Positions 17,289 to 26,462 of a stretch of DNA of 64,000 nt are shown piece by piece. The stretch is taken from contig DATBFG010000030.1 in the NCBI GenBank assembly GCA_036558645.1, forward strand, positions 1 through 64,000, written 5' to 3'. Source of the stretch: DATBFG01 sp036558645. GTDB lineage: Bacteria > Acidobacteriota > Terriglobia > Terriglobales > Acidobacteriaceae. Each line of letters opens with the position of its first letter. Position 1 is the first letter of the stretch. The position numbers were made by a program, and so were the translations under genes. Below the pieces are notes generated by a model. That model made no database searches and had not been told where the DNA came from. It saw only the letters and a list, made by a program, of their open reading frames with translations.

Positions 17289-17831
17289 ATGCGTATCGTC
17301 GCTATCGTATTGGTTGTTGCAGCAACCTTGATCCGTCCATGTTTCGCCCAGGTACCCAGCGGAAATGTCTACTTCGGATATGCGTACTTGAACGCCGATA
17401 CCAACTTTGATCGCATCAATACCAACGGATGGGATGCCTCCATCGAGGGCAAGTTTTTTCCTTTTATCGGATTGGTTGCGGACATCGGAAGAACCTACGC
17501 GGATCAGAACATTTGTACTTCGGCGTCACCAGTTACCTGCTCTCCGACCTTAAACGGACGTCTCGACACCTATCTGTTCGGGCCCAGGCTCTCGGTCTCG
17601 GTCGGCAGAGTCCGGCCGTTCGCTCACGCGTTGTTTGGCGTCGCCCATACCGATACTAGCGGCTCATTCTTCTCTGACACGGCATTCGCGACTGCGATCG
17701 GAGGCGGCGCCGACATTGGACTGATCCCCCTGCTCGCAGTGCGCGGCCAGGTGGACTTCCTCCAATCCAGGCTTCTGGATAACACGCAGAACAATGTCCG
17801 CTTTACCACCGGCATCGTGTTGCGGTTCTAA
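17289..17831 (+). CDS. Exported outer-membrane beta-barrel protein
   Basis: The 180-residue protein has a signal peptide (RIVAIVLVVAATLIRPCFAQ). The OmpA-like eight-stranded small-barrel pattern follows: GNVYFGYAYLNAD, GWDASIEGKFFPFIGLVADIGRTYAD, TYLFGPRLSVSVGRVRPFAHALFGVAH and a terminal aromatic strand VRFTTGIVLRF. I chose the ATG at 17289 because AGGAGG lies nine bases upstream; an earlier in-frame start at 17223 would bury the signal peptide. Two Cys (near ICTSASPVTC) may form a surface-loop disulfide. The function is structural or unknown. Confidence 0.85.
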   Translation: MRIVAIVLVVAATLIRPCFAQVPSGNVYFGYAYLNADTNFDRINTNGWDASIEGKFFPFIGLVADIGRTYADQNICTSASPVTCSPTLNGRLDTYLFGPRLSVSVGRVRPFAHALFGVAHTDTSGSFFSDTAFATAIGGGADIGLIPLLAVRGQVDFLQSRLLDNTQNNVRFTTGIVLRF

Positions 17832-18092
17832 AATCGCACACGTTAAGAAACCAAGCTGCTTTCCTGCTCGGCGACGATCTCACGATTAACACCGGGCTTA
17901 CGTTGCAGTCAGTCTCGAGAGTGGTGTTCGCTTTCGGACATGGAGGCGCGAGAGCGGACACCAGATAGCCAGATAACGAATCCGTAAGGTTGCTTATCAC
18001 TGTGGTCATCTTAGACTTAGGTACCGTCGCTCCGTGGTCCTATGCTTGCACCACGATCGACGACCTTCCATCTTCGGCGCAGAGATCGAACC

Positions 18093-20531
18093 ATGCATGG
18101 CTTATTGCAGGATCTGAAGTACGCTTTTCGCCAACTGCAACGAAGCCCTGGGTTCACTCTGACGGCAGTCATCATCCTGGGTCTCGGGATCGGCTTCAGC
18201 ACGGCAATTTTCAGTGCGATCAACCCGGTCCTGTTCGAGCCTCTTCCTTATCCGCACGCCGATCGGATCCTGATGATCTGGTACGCCAATGTCGCCGGCG
18301 GCCGCCGCGCTCCGCAGACATTCCATACCTTTCGCGAAGTGGCAGAGCGGAATCGCTCGTTCGAGTCGCTTGCAGTGATGAAGGCGTGGCAGCCTACGGT
18401 AACCGGCGAAGCTCAGCCCGAACGTCTTGATGGTCAGCGCGTGAGTGCTAGCTATTTCCGGGTATTAGGTATCTTGCCTGTTCTGGGTCGGGATTTTCAG
18501 GCTGCGGACGATGTCCCCAACGCGCCTCGTGTGGTCATTCTCAGCAATCGCGTCTGGCACCGCCGCTTCGGTGGAGGAAGTGAGATTGTCGGTCGGCAGA
18601 TCAAGCTCAATGATGACGCGTTTACTGTCATTGGCGTCATGCCATCGACATTCGATAACGTCATCGCCGCTGATGCGGATGTCTGGACGCCGATGCAATA
18701 CGACAGTGGCAACATCATTTCTCTGGAAACAAGGGAGTGGGGACATCACCTCACGATGATGGGGCGACTGCGGGATGGAGTGACTTTAGCGCAGGCGAGA
18801 AGCGATCTCGCCTCGATTGCAGGGACCCGGGTGCCTGAGTTCCCTCGCGCCGCGTGGGCATCGTTGTCCGACGGCTTTATCGTCGGTTCGCTGCAGGATG
18901 AAGTGGCAAGTGGAGTGAAGCCGGCCTTGCTTGCTCTGCTTGGTGCCGTGATGCTCGTTTTGCTGATCGCTTGTGTGAACGTAACCAGTCTGTTACTCGC
19001 GCGAGGCGAAAGGCGGCGGGGAGAATTCGCGGTGCGCGCAGCGTTAGGTGCGGCGCGTCCCCGTTTGCTGCGGCAACTGATCACTGAGAGTCTATTGTTG
19101 TCGCTGCTCGGCGGCACCTTCGGAATACTCGTCGCCACCTTCGGGGTAAAGGCCTTTATTGCAATCAGCCCGACTGAGCTACCGAGGGTGAACGCAATCC
19201 GCGTCGACAGCACTGTTTTTATCTTCGCACTCGCGATCACAGCTCTGATTGGTGTGCTGGTTGGACTGTTCCCGGGGCTGCACGCTTCACGCGGCGACCT
19301 GCACATCACCATGCAGCAGAGCTCAGCGCGCATTTCCGGTGGCCACCAGTTCACTCGCCGAGCTCTTGTTGTCGCTGAGATCGCGATTGCGCTCGTGCTG
19401 CTGGTAAGTGCGGGACTTCTGCTCCGCAGCCTGAATCGTCTGTTCGCCATTGATCCGGGCTTCGATGCCGCTCATGTGCTCACCATGCAGTTGCAGCAAT
19501 TCAGCCATCGATTCGAAACCGATGCAGCTCGTAACCGATATTTCGAACAGGTGGTCGACGCAGTGCGCCGGGTTCCGGGGGTCGAGATGGCGGCGCTTAC
19601 AAGTCAGTTGCCACTGAGCGGTGACTATGACGGCTTCGGCGTGCAGTTCGCGATGGATCCCATCAACAACCACGAAGCTGCTCTTCGCTATGCCGTGACG
19701 CCGGACTATTTTTCGGCAATGCACATCCCGCTGCGCAAAGGCCGCCTATTCACTCCACACGATGTAGTGGGAGCAGTAACGGCTGTTCTGATCAGCGAAT
19801 CGTTTGCGAAGAGGAGGTTCGCCAATCAAGACCCCGTAGGGCAGCGCGTTCGTGTGGGCCCTGACATCGGGCACGAAGAGAAGCCGTGGGGAACGATCGT
19901 CGGGGTCGTTGGAGACGTGAAGCAGGCGTCACTAGCGCTGAATGAACCTGATGCCTTCTACACCTCGACCAGTCAGTGGGCATGGGTCGATTCCGTGCAA
20001 TCGCTCGTGGTCCGAACGAAAAGTGATGCCGCCGGCTTGATCCCCGCAGTCCGCAGCGCGATCTGGTCAGTGGACAAGGACCAGCCCATTGTCCGCATTG
20101 CTACCATGGAAAATCTCCTCACAAAGTCCGAGGCGGAACGGCGATTCGTGCTGATGCTGCTCGAAGCGTTCGGCCTGGTTGCACTCGTGCTCGCAGCCAT
20201 CGGAATTTATGGCGTTCTCTCGTTCAGCGTTGCCGAGCGCTTCCGCGAGATCGGAGTGCGGGCCGCGTTAGGCGCAACCCCTGGCAATATCCTTCTGCTC
20301 GTTGTTCGCCAAGGCATGGTCTTGACATTCGTTGGCATCGCGATCGGAGTTGGGGCTGCGATGCTCGCGAGTCGGGCATTGATCACATTGCTCTTCGCGA
20401 CCTCGCGACTCGACCCATTGACCTACCTGGGTGTGGCTGCGCTGCTAGTGGGAGCCTCGGGGATCGCATGTGCCCTTCCAGCATGGCGGGCAACCCAGGT
20501 TGATCCATCCATCACGTTGCGGGCCGAGTAG
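18093..20531 (+). CDS. ADOP-type MacB-like ABC permease (orphan)
   Basis: The 812-residue protein is a duplicated FtsX/MacB permease of the type called acidobacterial duplicated orphan permease. It opens with MHGLLQDLKYAFRQLQRSPGFTL and a first membrane helix TAVIILGLGIGFSTAIFS. A periplasmic MacB-core domain follows, then three helices near 290-400. A second half has its own periplasmic domain and final helices (LVALVLAAIGIYGVLSFSV, GMVLTFVGIAIGVGAAMLA, YLGVAALLVGASGIACALPAW). No ATPase gene is adjacent, which is normal for this family. I chose the ATG at 18093, which matches the family N-terminus. Its substrate is unknown. Confidence 0.9.
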   Translation: MHGLLQDLKYAFRQLQRSPGFTLTAVIILGLGIGFSTAIFSAINPVLFEPLPYPHADRILMIWYANVAGGRRAPQTFHTFREVAERNRSFESLAVMKAWQPTVTGEAQPERLDGQRVSASYFRVLGILPVLGRDFQAADDVPNAPRVVILSNRVWHRRFGGGSEIVGRQIKLNDDAFTVIGVMPSTFDNVIAADADVWTPMQYDSGNIISLETREWGHHLTMMGRLRDGVTLAQARSDLASIAGTRVPEFPRAAWASLSDGFIVGSLQDEVASGVKPALLALLGAVMLVLLIACVNVTSLLLARGERRRGEFAVRAALGAARPRLLRQLITESLLLSLLGGTFGILVATFGVKAFIAISPTELPRVNAIRVDSTVFIFALAITALIGVLVGLFPGLHASRGDLHITMQQSSARISGGHQFTRRALVVAEIAIALVLLVSAGLLLRSLNRLFAIDPGFDAAHVLTMQLQQFSHRFETDAARNRYFEQVVDAVRRVPGVEMAALTSQLPLSGDYDGFGVQFAMDPINNHEAALRYAVTPDYFSAMHIPLRKGRLFTPHDVVGAVTAVLISESFAKRRFANQDPVGQRVRVGPDIGHEEKPWGTIVGVVGDVKQASLALNEPDAFYTSTSQWAWVDSVQSLVVRTKSDAAGLIPAVRSAIWSVDKDQPIVRIATMENLLTKSEAERRFVLMLLEAFGLVALVLAAIGIYGVLSFSVAERFREIGVRAALGATPGNILLLVVRQGMVLTFVGIAIGVGAAMLASRALITLLFATSRLDPLTYLGVAALLVGASGIACALPAWRATQVDPSITLRAE

Positions 20532-20844
20532 CAGGATTGCGCATTCAGAACTACGGTCTCTGGCCACGAACTCCTTGTCTTCCTTCCATTTCCGGAATGG
20601 CCGTGCGCTGTCATGGAAGATTTCCTCATTCCGAGTAACCTTTTGGCGCTCTCATCGTTTAACTGTTATGGGGTTAGTTGAGACTGGTTCCGCAAACGGT
20701 ATGCGATCCGGGATTTGTGGAAACTACTCTTCAGGCTAGGTTGTTCACGGCCAACTTATCGTCTATCCTGATGGGCAGAAGTCTTCTCGACTGGCTCGCC
20801 AGGAATTCCGGGTCCCTCAGTTTCAAAAGTCTCGAGGAATTCAT
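20532..20844. other. Intergenic region before the DevBCA-like export genes
   Basis: About 313 bases carry no credible gene. The 3' end contains GAGG seven to eight bases before the ATG of the next permease gene. I see no terminator hairpin after the ADOP gene and no recognisable operator. Confidence 0.45.
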
Positions 20845-21996
20845 ATGACCTTGGCACGATTTGTGAGCAAGAACGTCTTCCGCAACAAGCGCCGCAGCAC
20901 TCTTACCGCCCTGAGTATTGGCTTCTCATTGCTGCTGTTGACCTTAATGATGACGATTTGGCGCACGTTCTACATTGATGAAGGCAGCGCAGAGTCGGCA
21001 CAGCGGATCATTGTCCGCAATAAGGTATCTCTGGTATTCAACGTTCCCGAGCACTACCGGGAGAAGATTCGCTCGCTGAATGGCGTGAAGAACGTCGTCC
21101 CCCAGCAATGGTTTGGTGGAACCTACAAAGACCCGAATAAAGACAAGCAGTTCGCCCAGTTCGCCACCGATCCGGAGGAATTCTTCGAGGTCTACCGCGA
21201 CTTTCACATCGCGCCTGAACAACTGGATGCCTGGAAGAAAGATCGCGCCGGTTGTGTCGTGGACTCCGAATTAGCCAATGAGCATGGGTGGAAAATAGGC
21301 GATAGGATTTTTCTGAAGGGAACTATCTTCCCCACCGATGTGGAACTGACCGTACGCGGCATCTACACCGCGCCTGCTAACACACTGTCCCTTTATTTCA
21401 ACAGGAAGTATTTAGAGGAGGCTTACACACCGTTGAAGGGAGGGGTGGGCTTCTACGGCGTACTGGCTGACTCGGCACAAAACGTACCCGTGGTCGCGAA
21501 GGAAATCGACGAAGCGTTCCGCAACGCCGACCGTGCCACCAAAAGCGAGAGTGAGAAGGCCTTTGGCCTGGGCTGGATCGCAATGCTTGGGAATGTGAAG
21601 GCTTTTATTCTCAGCATCTGTGGCGCCGTGGTATTCGCGACTCTGCTGGTTTCGGCGAACACCATCGCGATGTCGATCCGCGAGCGCACACGTGAAGTTG
21701 CGGTCCTGAAGACGCTCGGTTTTACTCAGCGTACGGTACTCGGATTATTCGTAGGGGAAGCGATTGGCATCGCCCTGGTTGGCGGGTTGCTCGGCACGTT
21801 GGCGACGCCTGCACTGATTTGGGTGATGGCGCAATCGCCGCAAGGTGGATTCTTCTTCAGCAATATCAAAATGACTTTCACGATCGCTGCGATAGCCATG
21901 ACGGCTGCCGCGATTGTAGGCTTCCTGAGCGCTTTCGTCCCGGCCTACAATGCATCGCGCGGAAATATTGTGGACGGACTGCGTCATATCGGCTGA
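20845..21996 (+). CDS. FtsX-like ABC transporter permease (DevC/MacB type)
   Basis: The 383-residue permease has the four-helix MacB/FtsX layout. The N-terminal helix is in RNKRRSTLTALSIGFSLLLLTLMMTIW. A periplasmic domain of about 220 residues follows, then three C-terminal helices (VKAFILSICGAVVFATLLVSANTIAMSIRERTREVAVLKTLG, IGIALVGGLLGTLATPALI, FTIAAIAMTAAAIVGFLSAF). The RERTREVAVLKTLG motif is the coupling segment to the ATPase. It is followed by a second permease, a membrane-fusion protein and an ATPase gene on the same strand, as one exporter operon. Confidence 0.9.
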   Translation: MTLARFVSKNVFRNKRRSTLTALSIGFSLLLLTLMMTIWRTFYIDEGSAESAQRIIVRNKVSLVFNVPEHYREKIRSLNGVKNVVPQQWFGGTYKDPNKDKQFAQFATDPEEFFEVYRDFHIAPEQLDAWKKDRAGCVVDSELANEHGWKIGDRIFLKGTIFPTDVELTVRGIYTAPANTLSLYFNRKYLEEAYTPLKGGVGFYGVLADSAQNVPVVAKEIDEAFRNADRATKSESEKAFGLGWIAMLGNVKAFILSICGAVVFATLLVSANTIAMSIRERTREVAVLKTLGFTQRTVLGLFVGEAIGIALVGGLLGTLATPALIWVMAQSPQGGFFFSNIKMTFTIAAIAMTAAAIVGFLSAFVPAYNASRGNIVDGLRHIG

Positions 21997-22129
21997 AAAC
22001 GGAGAGCACGACTTTCAGCGATTATCGTAAGCATCTGAAATACCTGAGCACTGGTGTTAGAGTGCCTGCCTGCGCACGCAAGTTGCCGGCACGGCGCTCC
22101 GACCTTGACGGACTGAAGGCGGAGACTTC

Positions 22130-23293
22130 ATGGCAATACCCATCAGCTACAACACGCGCAACCTGATTCTGCGCAAGGGCGCAACTATTATGACGGCGCT
22201 CGGAATCGCGTTGACAGTCGCTACTGCGATCTTCATTCTTGCCCTGCTGGCTGGTTTGCGAGACGCCTTCAAAAGCAGCGGCGATCCCAACAATGTGCTG
22301 GTCCTGCGCAAGGGTTCGAACTCAGAATTGGCGGCGGGCGGCGTCGATCGTGATGCCATGCAGGTTATCCGCGATCTGCCGGGAATCGCCCGCAATACCA
22401 AGGGCGACATCATGGTTTCGGGTGAAACCATTCTGGTTATCGTTCTGCCGCGCCTCGACGGAACCGGCGATACCAATGTGACTGTCAGGTTCGTAACCCC
22501 CATGGGGATGGAAATTCGCCCCGAAATGAAGCTGGCGGCGGGCCGATGGTTCGCGCCAGGACAACGCGAGATCGTAGTGAGCAAGTCAGTACACGAGCGC
22601 TTCGGCCAAGCCAACATCGGAGATTCCATGTGGATCGGCAAGGGCGCGTGGAAAGTTGTCGGCATTTTCGATTCGAACGGCTCCGCACATGAGTCAGAGG
22701 TATGGGGTGATATCAATCAGCTCGCATCCGACTTCGACCGCAGCACTTATTCTTCGGTCCTGATACGCGCTACTGACCCGGTCGCGGCTGCGGCGCTGAA
22801 GAACACCGTCACGGATGACATCCGGCTCAAGCTGAACGGCATGCTCGAGCCCGATTACTATGCCAAGCAGACCAGCACTGGTGGCCCAATAAAGTTCGTG
22901 GGCTTCATGGTGGCATTCATCATGGCGGTCGGGTCGTGCTTTGCCGCGATGAATACCATGTATGCCGCAGTTGCGTACCGTTCACGCGAGATTGCTACGT
23001 TGCGGGTTCTCGGCTTCTCTCGCCCGAGCATCCTGACATCGTTCGTTCTGGAATCCCTGATGCTGGCATTGCTCGGAGCCACTGTCGGAATTTTGCTGAT
23101 GTTGCCGTTTAATGGGCTGACAACCGGAACCTCAAATCCGGTCACTTTCAGCGAAGCCATCTTCAGCTTGCGCATGACCAAGGACGTGATTCTGACAGCA
23201 ATCATTTTTGCCGTGGTAATGGGTGTCTTGGGAGGCATGGCGCCGGCATGGCATGCCGCGCGGCAGAGTATTTTGAATGCGCTTAGAGGTTAG
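22130..23293 (+). CDS. FtsX-like ABC transporter permease, second subunit
   Basis: The 387-residue permease has the same topology as the gene before it: an N-terminal helix in GATIMTALGIALTVATAIFILALL and C-terminal helices near KFVGFMVAFIMAVGSCFAAMNTMYAAVAYRSREIATLRVLGFS. The two are clearly divergent paralogues and probably form a heterodimeric channel. Most MacB-type exporters use a homodimer. The start ATG has GGAG seven bases upstream. The gap to the first permease gene is 133 bases and to the adaptor gene 43 bases, with no terminator visible. Confidence 0.9.
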   Translation: MAIPISYNTRNLILRKGATIMTALGIALTVATAIFILALLAGLRDAFKSSGDPNNVLVLRKGSNSELAAGGVDRDAMQVIRDLPGIARNTKGDIMVSGETILVIVLPRLDGTGDTNVTVRFVTPMGMEIRPEMKLAAGRWFAPGQREIVVSKSVHERFGQANIGDSMWIGKGAWKVVGIFDSNGSAHESEVWGDINQLASDFDRSTYSSVLIRATDPVAAAALKNTVTDDIRLKLNGMLEPDYYAKQTSTGGPIKFVGFMVAFIMAVGSCFAAMNTMYAAVAYRSREIATLRVLGFSRPSILTSFVLESLMLALLGATVGILLMLPFNGLTTGTSNPVTFSEAIFSLRMTKDVILTAIIFAVVMGVLGGMAPAWHAARQSILNALRG

Positions 23294-23336
23294 GGAGCCT
23301 GCAGTGCTGGGCAGTTAAGATTGCTGTCTGATCCAT

Positions 23337-24713
23337 ATGGCTATCGATTCAAAACATGAAGAGTTACAGAGCCTGCGCATCGATCGCTCGGCTCCTCCAT
23401 CTGGCGATGGTGATCCCTCGCCGTGGGCACGGCGCTACATCCTGGCGGGCATTTCAGTCATCGTCTTGCTGAGCATTGTGGCTGTGGCCTATCGCCTGCT
23501 TGCCCGCGACACGCCGGAAGTGGAAACCACTCGTGCGATCGCGGAAGGGGGCGAAGATGAAGCAGGCGGCACAGTGCTTTCCGCCAGCGGATACGTAGTG
23601 GCCCACCACAAGATCAACGTGAACTCGAAGGTGACCGGCCGTGTCGCCTGGATCGGAGTTGAAAAGGGTGACCGCGTGAAAGAAGGGCAAGTGCTGGTTC
23701 GACTGGAGAACGACGAATATACGGCACAGGTGGAGCAGGCGAAGGGATCGGCCGCGAATGCCAGGGCTTATTTGGAACAACTGCGCAACGGATCGCGGCC
23801 CGAAGAAGTAGCGCAAGCCGAGCACAACCTCGCGGAAGCGCGTGCCACCCTAGTCAACGACAAGCTGGTGCTCGACCGCACTCGCAATCTGGCTAAAGAA
23901 GGTGTGCTCTCCCAGCAGGCCCTCGATGATGCCACAGCGAAGTATGACGCCAGTCAGCAGCGGGTGAATTCTCTCGAGCAGTTAGCGCGTCTGGCGAAAA
24001 TTGGGCCACGACAAGAGGAAATTGCGCGTGCGGAAGGCGCCTACGTGCAGGCGCAGGGCCAATTGGCTTTCGCCCAATCACAATTGGATGCCACCGTCAT
24101 CCGCGCTCCCGTGAACGGCACCATTCTGGAGCGCACGGCTGAGAAGGGCGAACTGGTCACGGCTCAGTTTGCCAGCGCAGCGGAAGGCGGTCCGAGGGGC
24201 TCAGTCGTGGCGCTTGCCGACCTCAACGACATTCAGGTGGAACTCGATATTGCGCAAGACGACTTTGCGCGTCTCGGTCCGAAGCAGAAAGCGAGCATTT
24301 CTCTGGATGCATTCCCAGACCGCAAGTACGAGGGTGTCATCGCTGAAATTTCTCCCGAGGCCAATCGGTCTAAGGCGACTGTGCAGGTCAAGGTACAGAT
24401 TCAGAATCCTGACAGCTATCTTCGCCCTGAGATGAATTCGACCGTGAAATTCCTTGCTGAGGAACGAAAGAAAGAATCAAGCGCCAAGCCCGCCGGCGCA
24501 CTGGTTCCTACCAGCACTCTGCGCGACGTCGATGGTAAGAAGGTCGTATTTCTTGCCGTAAACGGCAAGGCGCTGGTCCGAGAGGTTCAGGTCACTAACA
24601 CGCGGGCAAATGGAGTCATTGTGCAAGGCTTAATTGGCGGAGAGGATGTAATCACGAATGCCCCTCCCACCTTGAAAGATGGTGACAAAATCAAGATCAA
24701 AGGACAATCATGA
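23337..24713 (+). CDS. HlyD/MacA-family periplasmic adaptor
   Basis: The 458-residue membrane-fusion protein has one N-terminal membrane anchor (YILAGISVIVLLSIVAVAYRLL). A biotinyl-lipoyl-like hairpin half-motif follows (VLSASGYVVAHHKINVNSKVTGRV), then a long coiled-coil hairpin of about 130 residues containing two RPEEVAQAEHNL / RQEEIARAEG repeats. Next comes the second lipoyl half (ATVIRAPVNGTILERTAEKGELV) and a beta-barrel domain. Such adaptors join an inner-membrane ABC exporter to an outer-membrane channel. It overlaps the ATPase gene by four bases (ATGA). No TolC-type gene is adjacent. Confidence 0.92.
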   Translation: MAIDSKHEELQSLRIDRSAPPSGDGDPSPWARRYILAGISVIVLLSIVAVAYRLLARDTPEVETTRAIAEGGEDEAGGTVLSASGYVVAHHKINVNSKVTGRVAWIGVEKGDRVKEGQVLVRLENDEYTAQVEQAKGSAANARAYLEQLRNGSRPEEVAQAEHNLAEARATLVNDKLVLDRTRNLAKEGVLSQQALDDATAKYDASQQRVNSLEQLARLAKIGPRQEEIARAEGAYVQAQGQLAFAQSQLDATVIRAPVNGTILERTAEKGELVTAQFASAAEGGPRGSVVALADLNDIQVELDIAQDDFARLGPKQKASISLDAFPDRKYEGVIAEISPEANRSKATVQVKVQIQNPDSYLRPEMNSTVKFLAEERKKESSAKPAGALVPTSTLRDVDGKKVVFLAVNGKALVREVQVTNTRANGVIVQGLIGGEDVITNAPPTLKDGDKIKIKGQS

Positions 24714-25423
24714 GCACTGCTACGATTCCACATACTTCCACGCAGACGAAGGTCGTCCAGGCGCGCAATGTCAGCAAGATTTTCAAGCGCGACGCTTTTG
24801 AAGTTCGCGCGCTCGATGATGTTTCCATCGAAATCGCTGCGGGCGAGTTCCTTGCGCTGATGGGACCCTCCGGTTCGGGCAAGACCACGCTGCTGAACAT
24901 GATTGCCGCCATCGACCGTCCCACCTCGGGAGAGCTGCTGGTGCTGGGCGAGAACATCTTCCGGTTCAGCGATTCGCAGTCCGCGCGCTGGCGCAACGAA
25001 CATGTTGGATACGTATTCCAGACCTTTAACCTGATCCCCGTACTCACGGCATTCGAGAACGTCGAATTGCCTCTGCTCCTCACCAAGCTGAACTCGCAAC
25101 AGCGTCGAGATCACGTGATGACCGCGCTCAAGCTCGTAGGTTTGCAGGAGAGAGTCAACCACCTTCCCAAGCAGCTTTCCGGTGGCCAGGAGCAGCGTGT
25201 TGCAATCGCCCGGGCTATCGTCAGCGATCCTACGTTGCTGCTCGCCGATGAACCCACGGGCGATCTCGACAGCCACTCAGCTTCAGAGATCCTGGAGATC
25301 CTGAAGCGCCTGAATGAGGATTTTCACAAGACGATTGTGATGGTAACGCACGATCCACACGCGGCATCGTTCGCGCACGTAACTCGCCACTTGGAGAAGG
25401 GAATGTTGCTGCCCGCGGCCTGA
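24710..25423 (+). CDS. ABC transporter ATPase (LolD/MacB/DevA type)
   Basis: The 237-residue ATPase drives the exporter formed with the two upstream permeases and adaptor. Walker A is GPSGSGKTTLLN, the Q-loop lies in YVFQTFNLIPVLTA, the signature is LSGGQEQRVAIARA, Walker B is LLLADEPTGDLD and the H-loop is VTHDP. The YVFQTFNL sequence is typical of the MacB/LolD branch that moves lipoproteins, peptides or glycolipids out of the inner membrane. The ATG overlaps the adaptor stop, so translation is coupled. A hairpin at 25448 follows. Confidence 0.95.
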   Translation: MSTATIPHTSTQTKVVQARNVSKIFKRDAFEVRALDDVSIEIAAGEFLALMGPSGSGKTTLLNMIAAIDRPTSGELLVLGENIFRFSDSQSARWRNEHVGYVFQTFNLIPVLTAFENVELPLLLTKLNSQQRRDHVMTALKLVGLQERVNHLPKQLSGGQEQRVAIARAIVSDPTLLLADEPTGDLDSHSASEILEILKRLNEDFHKTIVMVTHDPHAASFAHVTRHLEKGMLLPAA

Positions 25424-25440
25424 ACAGCAACCATCATTGA

Positions 25441-25470
25441 AAGAAAAAAGACGGGCTACGTGCCCGTCTT
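25441..25470 (-). terminator. Bidirectional-type terminator between converging genes
   Basis: AAGACGGGC (25448-25456) and GCCCGTCTT (25462-25470) form a perfect nine-base stem with loop TACGT. Read on the minus strand it is followed by a T-rich tract (the complement of 25441-25449). The T-tract on the plus side is weaker (CGTTCTT). It serves the gene at 25487 and probably also the exporter operon. Confidence 0.85.
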
Positions 25471-25486
25471 CGTTCTTGATCAAAGA

Positions 25487-26173
25487 TTAGATTTCAGTAA
25501 TCGCATCCTGCGGCTTATTGAATCCGCTTTCTGCGGGATCTGCTACCCACTGCCATGCGCGCCTTCCGTTTTCGCGGATAACAGTTCGCGCCTCGCCGTA
25601 CTCGACCAATCGATTGAGCACGGTTGTGACCGAGGCTAACGGATCCTTGTGCCGCAGAAGCACAGGTGGAATCCGCTGCTGGATCTGCTCGCAAACTTCC
25701 CGTGCTCCCAGCGGCTTGTCCGCTTCCATCAATACCATTCGACAGGCCTTGGTAAAGCCCGGCTGCCGACCTCCGCTCTTACGATCAACCAGTTCGAGCA
25801 ACTCTTCAGTGAGGACATCATCCCCGAACAGGTTGGCCAAACCGACAATGGTTTGCTTGACCGTGCCGATTCGCTTCATGATGTCGGCTCGCTGCCGCAT
25901 GAGTTGGCGTAACTCATCGTGTGCGGCACGCACTACTTCCTGTACATGCGGGTCTCCACTGCCTGGAAGGCCCCCATTCTTTCCGGTGTCCGCCGACCGC
26001 CCAGTATCCATGGCCACCCTCCGGATCCGGCTACTTTGCTTGCTACCAGCATCGGCTTCCCCGGTTCCCCGCGGGTCCCGCACACTGGTCCTGCTAATTG
26101 ATACGTACGGATTAGCGTGCCCGTTCCCTGATTCTTGGATGATTGTTCGGTTCACTGCGACTGTAGAATCCAT
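25487..26173 (-). CDS. Coiled-coil plus winged-helix-like protein, unknown
   Basis: The 228-residue protein has a disordered, Ser/Gly/Arg-rich N-terminal third. A helical segment follows at about residues 78-115 (VQEVVRAAHDELRQLMRQRADIMKRIGTV) and looks like a coiled coil. The C-terminal domain (about 135-215) resembles a winged helix: FTKACRMVLMEADKPLGAREVCEQI, then LASVTTVLNRLVEYGEARTV and RRAWQWV. That pattern is like the HARE-HTH/HB1 domains used in DNA or chromatin-linked proteins. I chose the ATG at 26173. It could be a transcription factor, but no target is evident. Confidence 0.72.
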   Translation of the reverse strand: MDSTVAVNRTIIQESGNGHANPYVSISRTSVRDPRGTGEADAGSKQSSRIRRVAMDTGRSADTGKNGGLPGSGDPHVQEVVRAAHDELRQLMRQRADIMKRIGTVKQTIVGLANLFGDDVLTEELLELVDRKSGGRQPGFTKACRMVLMEADKPLGAREVCEQIQQRIPPVLLRHKDPLASVTTVLNRLVEYGEARTVIRENGRRAWQWVADPAESGFNKPQDAITEI

Positions 26174-26462
26174 CAAAACACCCCACGTGATACGACTATT
26201 GGCTTTTAGACGTTATTGGTATTGAAAGGTGAGTAACTTTGTGTGGCTCACCCTCGAGTGAAGTCCCAACAGCGCAACAGACAAATGTCTATGACAGGTT
26301 GCTCTTTTCAGCACTCAGATCCGCTTCCTATAGAGACCAAATATGAGAGTTCATAAGCACTTCCGCTTTGCCGGAGGCTGGTCCTCCAGGCCGTCGCGAA
26401 AGTGAACACCCTTGTTCAGCCATGAACAGTTGGGTTAACTGATGCGATAATTCTCCGCGCAG

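Noticed and set aside
20845..23293. The two FtsX permease genes as a single frameshifted gene
   Set aside because: Each has its own N-terminal helix, periplasmic domain, three C-terminal helices, start and stop, so they are two complete paralogues.
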